A DNA stretch of 59,806 nucleotides from Paraclostridium benzoelyticum (GCF_001006285.1 NZ_LBBT01000360.1:1-59806), one strand, 5' to 3'. Counted from the stretch's first letter, positions 24,400-33,816 are shown. Numbers and translations are program-made. Notes: a model not told the origin generated them from the sequence alone.

Positions 24400-26703
24400 T
24401 TGAGTGAATTAGGTAATATGTCCTGGACTGTTAACGTAGATAAGGACAAAGCTATACAAGGATTAAAGAATGTTCAACAAGAAGCTAATAACACTGACTC
24501 TAAAATGAGTTCAAGTGGTTCTAAAATAAATCGAGATTTTGTTAGTAATGTAAGTCAAGGTTTAGTTTCAACAGGAAAAACAATGACCGCAATAGGTGCA
24601 GGTATAGTAACATCTATAGGCGGGATAGTTATGGCAGGTGCAAACTGGAGTGCCGAGGTAGCAGGACAACAATTCTTATACAATAATTTAGACAAGTCTA
24701 TTCAAAAGAGTATAGATGCAAACGCTAAGAATGCGAAATCTATAGGTTTAACAAGTCAACAATATAAAAACAGTGCAACAACAATGTCTACATTTTATAA
24801 GAATATGGGTTTAACAACTAAAGAGACATCTAATTTAAGCGGTGAAACTATGAATTTAGTTGCAGATTTAGCTGCTGTTACAGATATGCCTTTTGATGAA
24901 GCTATGGGAAGGTTTAAATCTGGACTTATGGGTAATATAGTTGCCCCTAGCTACAGAAATGTAGCATAGATAATCGAGCAAAATCGGTAGATATCTTTTA
25001 ACAAAAGACAATACCGAGGTAAATAATTAATTTAAAAGTTAATTATCACCGTAACGCATAGGAGATGAACCTATGCTTTTTTAATGCAAAAAAGTATAGA
25101 ATATAACTCTCCCACGAGTGTTCGACACCTAAGTCAATATTGATATGGTGAAAATGTATGCTGAACTATATGGTGACATATAGAAGCAGAGGATAAAAAG
25201 CCTGTGCGATAACAAAAATTGAACTATGAAGCCTTAGATGCGTTTGGTGTCAATGTTTCTGCTGCATCATTAGAAAACAGTGAATTCGTAAAAGGCTTAG
25301 GTAAATCTTGGAATCAATTATCTGATACAGAGAAAATGATGGCTGTTTATAATGAAGTTATGAGACAAGGATCTTCCGCTCAAGGTCTAGCAAAACAAGA
25401 GGCTAATGGCTTTGGTATGCAGCTAAAACTATTATGGCAATCCGTAAAAGAAACTGCAGGATCTATAGGAGAAAAACTTCTTCCAGTATTAGAACCATTA
25501 GTTCAGAAGTTTGTTGGAGTTGCTGAAAAAGTAGCAGATTGGGCAAACAAAAATCCTGAATTAGTTCAAACTATATTAATGGTTGTAGGTGGATTGGGAA
25601 TTTTACTAGCTATAGTCGGGCCGATAATTATGGTTATAGGTATGGCAGGTATGGCTATGTTAACATTTAGCGCAATGTCTTTACCGGTTGTTGGGGTGAT
25701 AGCTGCAATAGTAGCAGTTATAGCACTTTTAGTTGGAGCCGGGATATACTTAGCAACACACTGGGACGAACTCTCCGCTAAAGCAAGTGAAATATGGAAC
25801 AATATAAAAACTACTGTATCAAATCTAGTTTCACAATGTGTAGAATGGGTTAAGTCAAAGTGGGATCAAGCTAAAACTTGGATAAACACTACTTGGGATA
25901 ATATAAAATCTGTAGCATCAAGTACATGGCAAGCTATCAAGGATGTTATAGTAAATTTAGTAACTGGTGCAGTAAATAATGTAAAAACACTTATATCGAA
26001 TATGAAATCTATTATATCTGCAGCATGGAATACTATAAAAGGAGTTACTAGCACTATTTGGACAGGAATAAAGACTGTGATTAGTACTTTATTTACTGGT
26101 GCATTTAACCATGTAAAACTAGTTATAGGACTCATCAAAGCTGTATTTAGTGGTGACTTGGCAGGTGCAAAACAGATAGTAAAAGGTATCTTTGATAATA
26201 TAAAAAGTACTATAAAAGGGGTAATGGATGCAGCTAAAAATACTGTAAAGAGTGCTATAGATAAAATAAAAGGATTTTTTAACTTTAGTTGGTCATTACC
26301 TAAATTAAAAATGCCACACTTTAGCATTTCAGGTAAATTTAGTTTAAATCCTCCAAGTGTTCCAAAATTCGGCATAGATTGGTATCACAAAGGTGCAATA
26401 TTTACTAAGCCAACAGTATTGGGTAATATTGGAATTGGCGATGCAAACAATGGAATAGGTAATCAAAGAGAAGCAATATTACCTATTGATAATATACAAG
26501 GCTATTTTGATAACAGTGCTAAGAAGTTTTTAAAAGATAGCAATCCAAATGAAAATGTAAATTACAATATTAACATTAATTTTTCAGATATAAAGGTTCA
26601 ATCTGAATCAGATATGAAGAAAATAGCCGAAATAGTATCTAAAGAAATGCAAAGAGAAATAACTAGAAATAATAGAAGAGGGGGTTATTCTTATGCACGT
26701 TAA
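24400..26703 (+). CDS. Tape measure protein, split by a group I intron
   Basis: Exon 1 runs 24400-24933 (TTG start behind AGAGGTGATG) and exon 2 runs 25222-26703. Read unspliced, exon 1 meets a stop at 24967-24969. Joined after GGT 24931-24933, the product reads [21 protein letters not shown], the normal conserved tape-measure sequence, and is 671 aa. The first 200 residues have the Thr/Ala-rich helical TP901 pattern, residues about 290-370 hold hydrophobic segments ([20 protein letters not shown]) and the rest contains Trp-containing repeats ([19 protein letters not shown]). It sets tail length and is ejected. The protein is short for the family, so the tail should be short. Confidence 0.9.
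24934..25221 (+). ncRNA. Self-splicing group I intron in the tape measure gene
   Basis: The exon 1 end is ATGGGT and the intron ends in G (25221). An internal guide sequence follows the 5' site: GCCC (24943-24946) pairs with exon GGGT through the U-G pair at the splice site (P1), and the adjacent ATAGTT (24937-24942) pairs with the first six bases of exon 2, AACTAT (P10). Other helices visible: CGGTA/TACCG with CTTTT/AAAAG inside (P5), an AATTAA/TTAATT hairpin (P6), GCATAGG/CCTATGC (P8) and GTGT-TCG-ACAC (P9). There is no endonuclease gene in its 288 nt. Confidence 0.92.
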
Positions 26704-27481
26704 TATATTTTTTAATAATGTAAGGATACCCGACTTCATTATTCTTAAAGATATAAAGATACAATTACTAGGAGATGTTGATAATATATTAGCATCTTCT
26801 AATCATGGATCAAAACATAAAAAGATAAAGTTTGGTAACAAAGTAATTAAATTAGAACTTAGTACTATTTTTGAAAAAGGTCACTTAATTGAAAAAGAGG
26901 ATTTAAATGCTATAGTTAAATGGGTTAAAGGCGATGATTGGAAACCTTCTAAATTAGTTTTACCAGGATACGAAGATGAGTATTATATGGCCATAGTAAA
27001 TAATGCTGGTGATATTAAAAATGACATAATTGAAGGTATATTTACTTTGGAGTTTATATGTCTAAATCCTAATAGGATATCTGAGTTTGAAAATAAGCTA
27101 GTATTTCCTGGATATTTAAAACGTAAATTACAAACAACAAGAAATAGCAATACGTCAAATACAACTATATTAACTTATGATGGCTTAGCGAATACATACC
27201 CAAATATAAAATTTACAATAACAAGTAGATGCTCTGAAGTTAAGCTTGGGATAAAAAATAGTAAGTATAACAACTATATAAAATTCAAAGGTGATTTTAA
27301 TGCAGGTGAAACTATTGAAATAAACTTAAAAACAAAGAAAGTACTTAGAAATAATGAAATTAATATGCCTATTTTAACTTTAGATAGTAGATTTCATGAA
27401 ATTACAGAAGGAAAGAATCAGTATACTTTAGAAGTAGGAAATGCTTTAGTAGAAATAAAATATAGGAATGAATACATATAG
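26693..27481 (+). CDS. Distal tail protein (Dit)
   Basis: A 262-aa protein overlapping the tape measure gene by 11 bp. The N-terminal belt domain ([23 protein letters not shown]...[12 protein letters not shown]) and the C-terminal galectin-like beta region fit the Dit family at the tail tip. Synteny (tape measure, Dit, tail-associated protein) supports this. A terminator follows directly at 27480-27507. Confidence 0.85.
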   Translation: MHVNIFFNNVRIPDFIILKDIKIQLLGDVDNILASSNHGSKHKKIKFGNKVIKLELSTIFEKGHLIEKEDLNAIVKWVKGDDWKPSKLVLPGYEDEYYMAIVNNAGDIKNDIIEGIFTLEFICLNPNRISEFENKLVFPGYLKRKLQTTRNSNTSNTTILTYDGLANTYPNIKFTITSRCSEVKLGIKNSKYNNYIKFKGDFNAGETIEINLKTKKVLRNNEINMPILTLDSRFHEITEGKNQYTLEVGNALVEIKYRNEYI

Positions 27482-27507
27482 AGAGAGGTTATCCCTCTCT
27501 TTTTTAT
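27480..27507 (+). terminator. Rho-independent terminator
   Basis: AGAGAGG (27482-27488) pairs with CCTCTCT (27494-27500), then T6. Confidence 0.75.
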
Positions 27508-27527
27508 TATATGAGAGGTGGTAAATT

Positions 27528-29576
27528 ATGCTATATATATTTAACAAAGATGAAGTTTTATTAGAAATAATAGACGATTTTTATGATGATGAATATAAGA
27601 GAGTTTTAAATAAAGATTATACGTATAAATTTTTTACAGATATAAAAAACAGTAAAAACTTGATTAGAAAAAATAAGGTTGGATTTCGTGATGAAAATGA
27701 TATATTCCAACTTTTTACGATAGAAGAAGTAGAGACAAGCTATAGTGATAGTAATGAGGTAAATGTATTTTGTCAGCATGATTATTATAGCTTGAACGAT
27801 AAGATAATAGAAGATAAGAGAATAGTTGACGGTACATGTAAAGAGGCTTTAACAAAAGCATTAGAAGGAACCAAATATAAAGTTGGTATAGTTGATGAGT
27901 TTCATATAGGTACATTAAATTATTATTTTATATCAAGCTTAAAAGCTATAAACGAGATAGTAAATACATATGGTGGAGAATTAGACTTTAGATTTGAATT
28001 TAATGAGGATAATACAGCTATAGCTAACAGATATGTGGATATAAAACATAGACTTGGCGAAGATACAGGAATAAGATTTACCTATGATACAAATGTAGAA
28101 GAAGTTGTAAAAAATGAGATAATGGATAATCATTTTACAGTTTTATATGGTAGAGGAAAATCTTTAGAAACAGAAAATGGTGGAAATACAAGGCTTATTA
28201 CATTTGAAGATGTAGAATGGAGTATTCCAAATAACCCCGCTAATAAACCTCTAGGAAATAAATATATTGAGGATTTAGATGCTATAGCAAAATGGGGAAG
28301 AATAGAAGGAATATATGAAAATAAAGATATAGAAAATACCGAAGAATTACTTCAAGCTACATGGGACAAGTTACAAGAAACAAAAGAACCGACAGCATCA
28401 TATAAAGTATTGGTAAATGATTTATCTGGTGTAATTGGATATGAGCATTTAAAAACAAACTTAGGCGATTCTATAATAATAGTTGATGAAGAGTATGATA
28501 TAAATGTAGAAAGTAGGATAGTTGAAGAAAGATATTCTATAAGAGATATAAAAGCCACAAAAGAAATAATATTAGGACATGTACTTCCGTCTATAACTGA
28601 TAATTTAGGTAGTGTTATAGGTGGTAACTCAACTGGTGGAGGAGATAAGGATAAGCCATCTATAGATAATAGCAATTTCCCCAATACACTTCCTCAAATA
28701 CCTATTGTTTCAACTAAGGGTAGATTTTCAACTATAGAAATAAGTTGGACTTATGAAAATAAGATGTATTACAACTATGAAGTATATGCAAGTCAATTAG
28801 AGAATTTTAACCCAACTCCCGACAATATGATATTCAAAGGTCAAGCCAGTGTATTCTTACATGAAGTTAAACCTAAACAAACTTGGTATTATAGAGTTAG
28901 AGCTTGCAATACACATGGTAAATTTACAGAGTTTTCAGCTCAAGTATCAGAATCAACTACTAAAATAGCAGATGGAGCAGAATACTTTGAGAATGCAGCG
29001 ATAAATAGTGCTTTAATAGGATCCCTTAATGCAGATGTTATAGACTCTGGGGCAGTAAAAGGTACTTATATAGATGCTAGGAATTTATCAGTAACAGATG
29101 GGAATGGAAATAAGACATTAGATATAGATAGCTATGGGAATGTTAAGATTAATGCAAAAGATATAATGATGAAGTCTTCCTCTCTAGAAGAAATGTTAGT
29201 TGATGCTAAATATAGTGAAACAAATGAAATAAATAAAGAATTTAAAAATCTTATTTTAGCAACAAACGATTTAAAAAATACACTTGATGAAGTTTTAGAA
29301 GATGGAATAATTTCAAGACAAAAAAATAAGTTAGATTTGGAGTCTAATATCAATGACTATGAACTTAAAATAAGAGAAATTGAAGATAAGATTAATCATA
29401 TAGAGAATATAGAAGATATTATAGATAGATACAATACAGAATACTCTAAAGAGCAGATTACAAATATGTTTTTAGGTTATTTATCGATAGAGGGGCTAGT
29501 ATCTTCAGTGGATCAATTAAAAGATAATGATTTTATTTATAACAATTTATTAAGTTTTTATAAAAGTAAAGTTTAA
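27528..29576 (+). CDS. Tail-associated structural protein (Tal-like) with FN3 domain
   Basis: A 682-aa protein. Residues 1-360 match the N-terminal part of phage minor structural / tail-tip proteins (conserved ERYSIRDIKATKEIILGH before a Gly-rich linker). About 385-480 is a fibronectin type III domain (IEISWTYENKMYYNYEVYA...YYRVRACNTHGKFTEFS). After it comes a VTDGNGNKTLDIDSYGNVKI motif at about 520-545 and a C-terminal coiled coil. No peptidase motif is visible. It probably forms the tail tip and contributes to receptor contact. A terminator follows. Confidence 0.85.
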   Translation: MLYIFNKDEVLLEIIDDFYDDEYKRVLNKDYTYKFFTDIKNSKNLIRKNKVGFRDENDIFQLFTIEEVETSYSDSNEVNVFCQHDYYSLNDKIIEDKRIVDGTCKEALTKALEGTKYKVGIVDEFHIGTLNYYFISSLKAINEIVNTYGGELDFRFEFNEDNTAIANRYVDIKHRLGEDTGIRFTYDTNVEEVVKNEIMDNHFTVLYGRGKSLETENGGNTRLITFEDVEWSIPNNPANKPLGNKYIEDLDAIAKWGRIEGIYENKDIENTEELLQATWDKLQETKEPTASYKVLVNDLSGVIGYEHLKTNLGDSIIIVDEEYDINVESRIVEERYSIRDIKATKEIILGHVLPSITDNLGSVIGGNSTGGGDKDKPSIDNSNFPNTLPQIPIVSTKGRFSTIEISWTYENKMYYNYEVYASQLENFNPTPDNMIFKGQASVFLHEVKPKQTWYYRVRACNTHGKFTEFSAQVSESTTKIADGAEYFENAAINSALIGSLNADVIDSGAVKGTYIDARNLSVTDGNGNKTLDIDSYGNVKINAKDIMMKSSSLEEMLVDAKYSETNEINKEFKNLILATNDLKNTLDEVLEDGIISRQKNKLDLESNINDYELKIREIEDKINHIENIEDIIDRYNTEYSKEQITNMFLGYLSIEGLVSSVDQLKDNDFIYNNLLSFYKSKV

Positions 29577-29579
29577 TCC

Positions 29580-29609
29580 AGAGGTATATTAATTATACCT
29601 CTTTTTTTT
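29580..29609 (+). terminator. Rho-independent terminator at end of tail operon
   Basis: AGAGGTATA (29580-29588) pairs with TATACCTCT (29594-29602) and T7 follows. Confidence 0.85.
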
Positions 29610-29641
29610 ATGCAAAATTAAAATGAAAAGGGGTATATAAA

Positions 29642-29776
29642 ATGGGGTTAATAAAAGTAGAGGAGATATTGAAGTTAGATAGATTTAGAGATTTCAAAGA
29701 AGATGGCAGAGTTATAGAAAAGGGAATAATAGATGAAATTATAAGAATGGCGTATGGAACAAAAGTATGCTTATAA
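29642..29776 (+). CDS. Small ORF, 44 aa, coupled to the next gene
   Basis: ATG 29642 has AAGGGGTATAT upstream. The 44-aa product is helical and ends GTKVCL. It overlaps the 29754 gene by 23 bp, so it may couple or lead that gene's translation. The function is unknown. Confidence 0.5.
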   Translation: MGLIKVEEILKLDRFRDFKEDGRVIEKGIIDEIIRMAYGTKVCL

Positions 29777-31082
29777 CGCTAAAAAGAAAAAATATGAAAT
29801 GGTGTATGGTAACTATATCAGACACAAAAAGTTTGAAAAAGAAAGTTATCTTGATCTGTTTTTTAGAACTGTAGAAAAGATAGTAAAAGAATTACATAAA
29901 GGATCAATATTGGACGATGAAAGTAAAGAAGAATACTTACAAGAAGCAAGAGTTTTAGGATATATAACTTTAAATGATTTAGTAAATGGTAAATTTAATA
30001 GTACTTTAGAGAAAAGAGGGATCACAGTAAATTCGGTGGAAGATTTTAAAGAAGTACTAAAAGATGAAGAAAAAATAAATACAATGTGTGCTATGATGTA
30101 CACTGTTATTAAAAATTTATTAAGGAAACAATTATATAAACATGACAATCAAGGATACTATTTAGAGTATTATTGGGATGAAAAAGAGAAGAAAAATAAG
30201 ACTAGAAAAGTGGATAAAGATAATATAAGTTTTGAAATGAACGCTTATAAAGAAGATGACAATGGTAAAACTTTAATTGATAAAATAGGAGAAAATGATT
30301 ATTATACGATAGATGGAGAGGTTAATGATTCTAATAATTTATTAGGATATTTAACTAACAAATCAAATTCTATATTTATGAAAAAACAAAGAGACACATT
30401 AAGTAAGTTTGATGAAGATGGAAATTATCTAGGAGCATTTGGAAATTCAAATAGAAAGCAAGTTAGAGATGGTATGATAAACTCATTAGATAAATATGCT
30501 AAAACAGATAGAATGTTATACTTAAATGATAGTAGCTATAATGTAAGAGACGTTGAATTTATTAAACTTTTTGAAATGATAGTTTTAAGTGATAAAAGGA
30601 GTGAGCAACTTAAATTAATAGCTAAAGAATTAGATAATAATAAAACCTTATCAAATATTGTATATAATTTAGACGTAGATATTTATAGGCCTATAATTCA
30701 ATTCAAGAATACAAATCAAGTTAATTATAAGTACTTAAATACTAATTTTTTAAAACTACTGTATTCACTTTTAAATGAGTACAATAATAAAGTTGAAGAT
30801 AAGTTTTACATAGAACATTTTGATTTAGATGAAGATGATAAAGTAAAATTTTATATAGATAGATATGTAATGACACTTGGATTATTAGCTAGAAAAGAAA
30901 ATGAACACGAAGTTGTAACAGTAAATCAATTAAGAGGGTTCGTTAATAATATAAAAGGATTTAATTATACTAAAACTAAACAGTTAAATAAATATTTAGA
31001 AAGCATTGGATACAACTTAATAACTGAGAAGAGAACGAGTTGCAAAGATAATATATCGTGTTTTAAAATAGAGAGGCTATAG
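29754..31082 (+). CDS. Hypothetical protein, 442 aa, faintly sigma-factor-like
   Basis: A soluble, charged 442-aa protein. A segment at residues about 20-130 (EKIVKELHKGS...EYLQEAR...TMCAMMYTVIKNLLRKQLYK) resembles the helical region 2 of sigma-70-like proteins, and the following ISFEMNAYKEDDNGKTLIDKIGEND is like the short linker seen after region 2 in such proteins. A later helical region around 270-400 could be a region-4 counterpart. This is a weak, visual similarity. It lies alone between the tail operon and the minus-strand AbiTii pair. If real, it would be a second transcription factor in a phage with its own RNA polymerase-like gene. Confidence 0.5.
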   Translation: MEQKYAYNAKKKKYEMVYGNYIRHKKFEKESYLDLFFRTVEKIVKELHKGSILDDESKEEYLQEARVLGYITLNDLVNGKFNSTLEKRGITVNSVEDFKEVLKDEEKINTMCAMMYTVIKNLLRKQLYKHDNQGYYLEYYWDEKEKKNKTRKVDKDNISFEMNAYKEDDNGKTLIDKIGENDYYTIDGEVNDSNNLLGYLTNKSNSIFMKKQRDTLSKFDEDGNYLGAFGNSNRKQVRDGMINSLDKYAKTDRMLYLNDSSYNVRDVEFIKLFEMIVLSDKRSEQLKLIAKELDNNKTLSNIVYNLDVDIYRPIIQFKNTNQVNYKYLNTNFLKLLYSLLNEYNNKVEDKFYIEHFDLDEDDKVKFYIDRYVMTLGLLARKENEHEVVTVNQLRGFVNNIKGFNYTKTKQLNKYLESIGYNLITEKRTSCKDNISCFKIERL

Positions 31083-31120
31083 ATATTCATTGATTTGAGT
31101 ATTTATAGCCTAATTTTTTT
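31073..31120 (+). terminator. Terminator between convergent genes
   Basis: AGGCTATA and TATAGCCT (31104-31111) pair, with a T-run after it. It ends the 442-aa gene and lies just before the 3' end of the minus-strand pair. Confidence 0.7.
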
Positions 31121-31128
31121 ATTCAGGA

Positions 31129-31782
31129 TTAATACTGAGTAGATTGAGTACAATTCTCAGAATTTTGTTGTATTTGTGAATCACTTACATCACCATAAAA
31201 ATAATTATTTATATAACTTTTTTCTATAGCTTTTTGTTGTTCTTCGACGGTAAAAGTCATATTTTCTCCTAAAATACCTTCCTGCTCTAAATCTAAAGCC
31301 CAATTTAATATTGTATTTTTAACATTGTCCAATACAACTTGAATCTTAGATTTTCCGATAGATAATGAAAATTTAAAACTATCTCCATGTTCTAATATTT
31401 TTCTTAGTACACTTTCAACATTTGGAGGATAGGCTACACTTATGCTATTATCGCTATTTTGATTGATTAAAAATTCTAACTCAGGTAAAGGATTAGAAAA
31501 GTTAGCTGTTGTAACCATATTTTCAGCACTACAAGTTTCATCAAGAACAACTGGAACATATCCTGAAATACGGTTAAATGCTTTGCATTCTCCAGTTAAC
31601 TTTCTATATTCAGGAAGCTTAATGCTAGAGTTTTGATAACCATTAAGTTCAGCTGAAATCCAATTCTCAAAATCTTGTATCTTTAATTTCTTAGATACAA
31701 CTAAAGCATATCTAAGTAGAGTTGAAATACTAATATTTTCATCTAAAGCTTTTTGTTGAAGTTCTAAAATTAAACTTGACAT
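31129..31782 (-). CDS. AbiTii-domain protein, predicted abortive infection/defence
   Basis: A 217-aa protein. Residues 1-180 match the AbiTii pattern: N-terminal helices with ISTLLRYALVVSKKLKIQDFENWISAELNGYQNSSIKLPEYRKLTGE, where ELNGY and LPEYR are typical. The C-terminus (NNYFYGDVSDSQIQQNSEN) is shared, as NNFYGNITNSQIQQNVRN, with the partner gene upstream. AbiTii proteins are named for similarity to an antitoxin of a type II abortive system, but their biochemistry is not established. It is the second gene of a two-gene operon behind its own promoter at 32459-32487. It may protect the lysogen against other phages. Confidence 0.75.
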   Translation of the reverse strand: MSSLILELQQKALDENISISTLLRYALVVSKKLKIQDFENWISAELNGYQNSSIKLPEYRKLTGECKAFNRISGYVPVVLDETCSAENMVTTANFSNPLPELEFLINQNSDNSISVAYPPNVESVLRKILEHGDSFKFSLSIGKSKIQVVLDNVKNTILNWALDLEQEGILGENMTFTVEEQQKAIEKSYINNYFYGDVSDSQIQQNSENCTQSTQY

Positions 31783-31794
31783 ATAAACCCCCTA

Positions 31795-32421
31795 TTAAAA
31801 TTGTGATAATTGATACAGTAAACCAGAAGCAACTAAATTAGCAGCGGCTCCCTCTAATACAGTTCTTATTGATGAAAGCCCCTCTTTTATAATACTTGGT
31901 TTTGAATTTGACTTTTCAAGCTCGGCCTCTATATTTTTTAAAGCGTTTTCAACAGTATCTAATTTAGCTGATTCTAAAGGAATACTTGATAAGTTTTGCT
32001 TTAATGTATCATCCAACCAAGCTTTGAGTTCATTTTTTTTATCATAACTTTCATTTATATTCATAGTTTGATTTGAATTTCGAACATTTTGCTGTATTTG
32101 AGAATTAGTTATGTTTCCATAAAAGTTGTTTACAGGCGAAGATACAGTTTTTTCTTTATGAATATTTTCTTTTTCAACTTTAACTTGATAGTGAGCTTGT
32201 ATACGCCCTGCCCCAGCAAAAAAACCTCTATCTTTTACTATATAATTTTCACATAGATTATTTGGCAATATACGAACTAGTGTATCTCCCTCTTCTATTG
32301 GAATAGATTCATCATCTATTAAAATTAAATTAGGCTGTACATTAGACCTTATATCACTGTATACATCTCCATTCAATTTTAGTAAATCTACTTTATCTCT
32401 CATAATACGACTGTTAAACAT
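31795..32421 (-). CDS. AbiTii operon partner with SQIQQ motif
   Basis: A 208-aa protein with a good ribosome site (AAGGAGGAAAAA) on the minus strand. The first 90 residues are beta-rich (RDKVDLLKLNGDVYSDI...EEGDTLVRILPNN) like a nucleic-acid- or ligand-binding small-barrel domain, and a tether NNFYGNITNSQIQQNVRN at about 96-113 leads to a helical C-terminal region ending in a hydrophobic stretch (EGAAANLVASGLLYQ). The tether matches the C-terminus of the AbiTii protein downstream, 12 bp away. The two probably interact or share an oligomerisation segment. I cannot name the family. Confidence 0.6.
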   Translation of the reverse strand: MFNSRIMRDKVDLLKLNGDVYSDIRSNVQPNLILIDDESIPIEEGDTLVRILPNNLCENYIVKDRGFFAGAGRIQAHYQVKVEKENIHKEKTVSSPVNNFYGNITNSQIQQNVRNSNQTMNINESYDKKNELKAWLDDTLKQNLSSIPLESAKLDTVENALKNIEAELEKSNSKPSIIKEGLSSIRTVLEGAAANLVASGLLYQLSQF

Positions 32422-32458
32422 AAATTTTTCCTCCTTTATTAATTAAATATTTTCATTA

Positions 32459-32487
32459 TATATAATAACATAAATTTCCAATATCAA
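32459..32487 (-). promoter_or_regulatory. Promoter of the AbiTii pair
   Basis: On the minus strand, TTGATA (32482-32487) is followed after 17 bp by TATATA (32459-32464), with TATAAT overlapping. It lies 38 bp upstream of the start at 32421. It gives the pair its own constitutive-type promoter inside the prophage. Confidence 0.6.
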
Positions 32488-32522
32488 GATTACCTTTTAT
32501 ATATTTTGTACAAGCAACTTTG

Positions 32523-32570
32523 TGTGTACTAGTGCATATAAATAGAGTAAGAGTACATTAAAAGTACACA
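32523..32570. promoter_or_regulatory. Operator-like TGTACT half sites
   Basis: TGTGTACT (32523-32530) and AGTACACA (32563-32570) form an 8-bp inverted pair; another AGTACATT sits at 32552-32559, 11 bp before the last AGTACA. They lie between the AbiTii promoter and the 56-aa gene that may encode a ribbon-helix-helix regulator. Confidence 0.45.
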
Positions 32571-32589
32571 TTAATTAAGGAGGATTAAA

Positions 32590-32760
32590 ATGTCAAAATT
32601 AAGAAAGCAATTATCATTTAAAGAGAATGTAAGAGATTTAGAAATATATAATTTTTTAGAAGAAGAAATTATACCGAGTATAGGATTAAGTGTATATGTA
32701 AAAATGCTTATAGAAAAAGACGATAAATTTAAAGAGTATCAAAAGAAAAGATCTGAATAG
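32590..32760 (+). CDS. Small ribbon-helix-helix-like protein, 56 aa
   Basis: ATG 32590 follows AAGGAGG at 32577-32583. The sequence KQLSFKENVRDLEIYNFLEEE...GLSVYVKMLIEKD has the strand-helix-helix layout of small plasmid-type ribbon-helix-helix proteins such as copy-control or transfer regulators. It starts the rightward module containing membrane proteins and the VirD4-like ATPase. Repeated TGTACT half sites upstream suggest autoregulation. It would be missed by a 60-residue cutoff. Confidence 0.55.
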   Translation: MSKLRKQLSFKENVRDLEIYNFLEEEIIPSIGLSVYVKMLIEKDDKFKEYQKKRSE

Positions 32761-32766
32761 TTAAAA

Positions 32767-32802
32767 GGACTCCTACTAGCCCTGAGAAAGCAATAAGAGT
32801 CC
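32767..32802 (+). other. Hairpin downstream of the 56-aa gene
   Basis: GGACTC (32767-32772) pairs with GAGTCC (32797-32802) around a 24-nt loop containing AGCCCTGAGAAAG. No T-run follows, so it is not a clear terminator. The rest of the 257-bp gap to 33018 shows no gene. Confidence 0.35.
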
Positions 32803-33017
32803 AAATAATTAAGGAATTATAAAAATATAATTCTCTAACTATATTCTACAAAAGAATCTAAAATCCTTCTTAAAATCTAAGGTAACATCTTAATTAGCCA
32901 AGCTCCGCCTAACCAACCTAGCATTTTTAGAAAATGAATAGCGCAAGCAGACACGTCAACACCTCCAAAGATAAATATTATTGAGATTATTTTAAACACT
33001 TCAAGGGGGAATTATCC

Positions 33018-33464
33018 ATGAAAATATTAGTAAACGGGAACACAATAACTGAAATGATGACTGAAAAAGTTAGTGTAATTAGAGAATTTAGAAGAAGTGA
33101 AATAATAGAATTTGATTTTAATACAGTAGATTTTAATACTCTAGATAAGATAATAGGACATATAAAAGAAAATAAAGTATTCTATGTAAGATTAGTTATG
33201 ATGCTAGCTCTTTCAATACCTTCAACAACTTTAACTGTTTATGCAGGTGGAATAACAGATATAGCTTTAGAAATGTATGAAATTATAAAAGATGCTTGCT
33301 TTGGTATATGCCTATTAGGGGCAGCAGTAGAATGTATTAAATGTGTTGTAAGCGGAACTGTAGAACAAATAGGTAAGGTAGCGGTAAAGTATACTTCTTT
33401 TGCGTTAATGATTAAGTTTTTACCTAGAGCGGTAGACATGATTTTTAGATTAGGAGGAAAGTAG
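33018..33464 (+). CDS. Small membrane protein, VirB2/TrbC-like layout
   Basis: A 148-aa protein. A charged 55-residue N-terminus precedes a hydrophobic segment (YVRLVMMLALSIPSTTLTVYAGG, about 55-77) that resembles a signal or transmembrane segment, followed by a second segment (ACFGICLLGAAVECIKCVV) and a small amphipathic C-terminus (KFLPRAVDMIFRLGGK). Two-TM proteins with a GG after the first segment and small residues between resemble conjugation pilin or VirB2-like subunits, or a phage holin. With a VirD4-like ATPase in the same operon, a role in a membrane complex is likelier, but neither is proven. Confidence 0.5.
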   Translation: MKILVNGNTITEMMTEKVSVIREFRRSEIIEFDFNTVDFNTLDKIIGHIKENKVFYVRLVMMLALSIPSTTLTVYAGGITDIALEMYEIIKDACFGICLLGAAVECIKCVVSGTVEQIGKVAVKYTSFALMIKFLPRAVDMIFRLGGK

Positions 33465-33465
33465 A

Positions 33466-33816
33466 ATGCTATTATTCAGTCCTAAAACATTAGAAGATGC
33501 AAAAACTCTTATAGAAAGTATCCTCACAAAATCTCCAAATGGTAAGCTATCTAGAACTCAAGAGGCAGTAGATAATTTTAATACTATGTGCGATGTAATA
33601 GGTGGATTCTTTAAAGGATGCAGCGAAGTAGTAAAGTTTATAGGTAAATCAATTAAAGATCCGAGCTTCTTAATAGATAAACTACAAGGTATTGCACCAG
33701 ATATAGTTTTAATTATTCTAGCTATATTAATAGTTCTTAGATTTTTAGGATTTAAAGATACTACAAAATATATTGTGCTAGTTCTTGTTATAGCAGCTAT
33801 AATAGCAACTTTATAG
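33466..33816 (+). CDS. Small membrane protein, 116 aa
   Basis: It starts one base after the previous stop. The first 80 residues are soluble and helical; the C-terminus has one long or two short membrane segments (IVLIILAILIVLRFLGF and YIVLVLVIAAIIATL). There is no signal peptide. It belongs to the operon leading to the VirD4-like gene and could be a T4SS-like channel component or a holin-like protein. Confidence 0.5.
   Translation: MLLFSPKTLEDAKTLIESILTKSPNGKLSRTQEAVDNFNTMCDVIGGFFKGCSEVVKFIGKSIKDPSFLIDKLQGIAPDIVLIILAILIVLRFLGFKDTTKYIVLVLVIAAIIATL

Noticed and set aside
24967..25221. Stop in the tape measure gene considered as a pseudogene frameshift
   Set aside because: Guide-sequence pairings to both exons and restoration of the conserved frame after removing 288 nt support a group I intron instead.
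25866..26375. 169-codon minus-strand open frame inside the tape measure gene
   Set aside because: A shadow of a real gene; hydrophobic composition mirrors the sense frame and it has no ribosome site.
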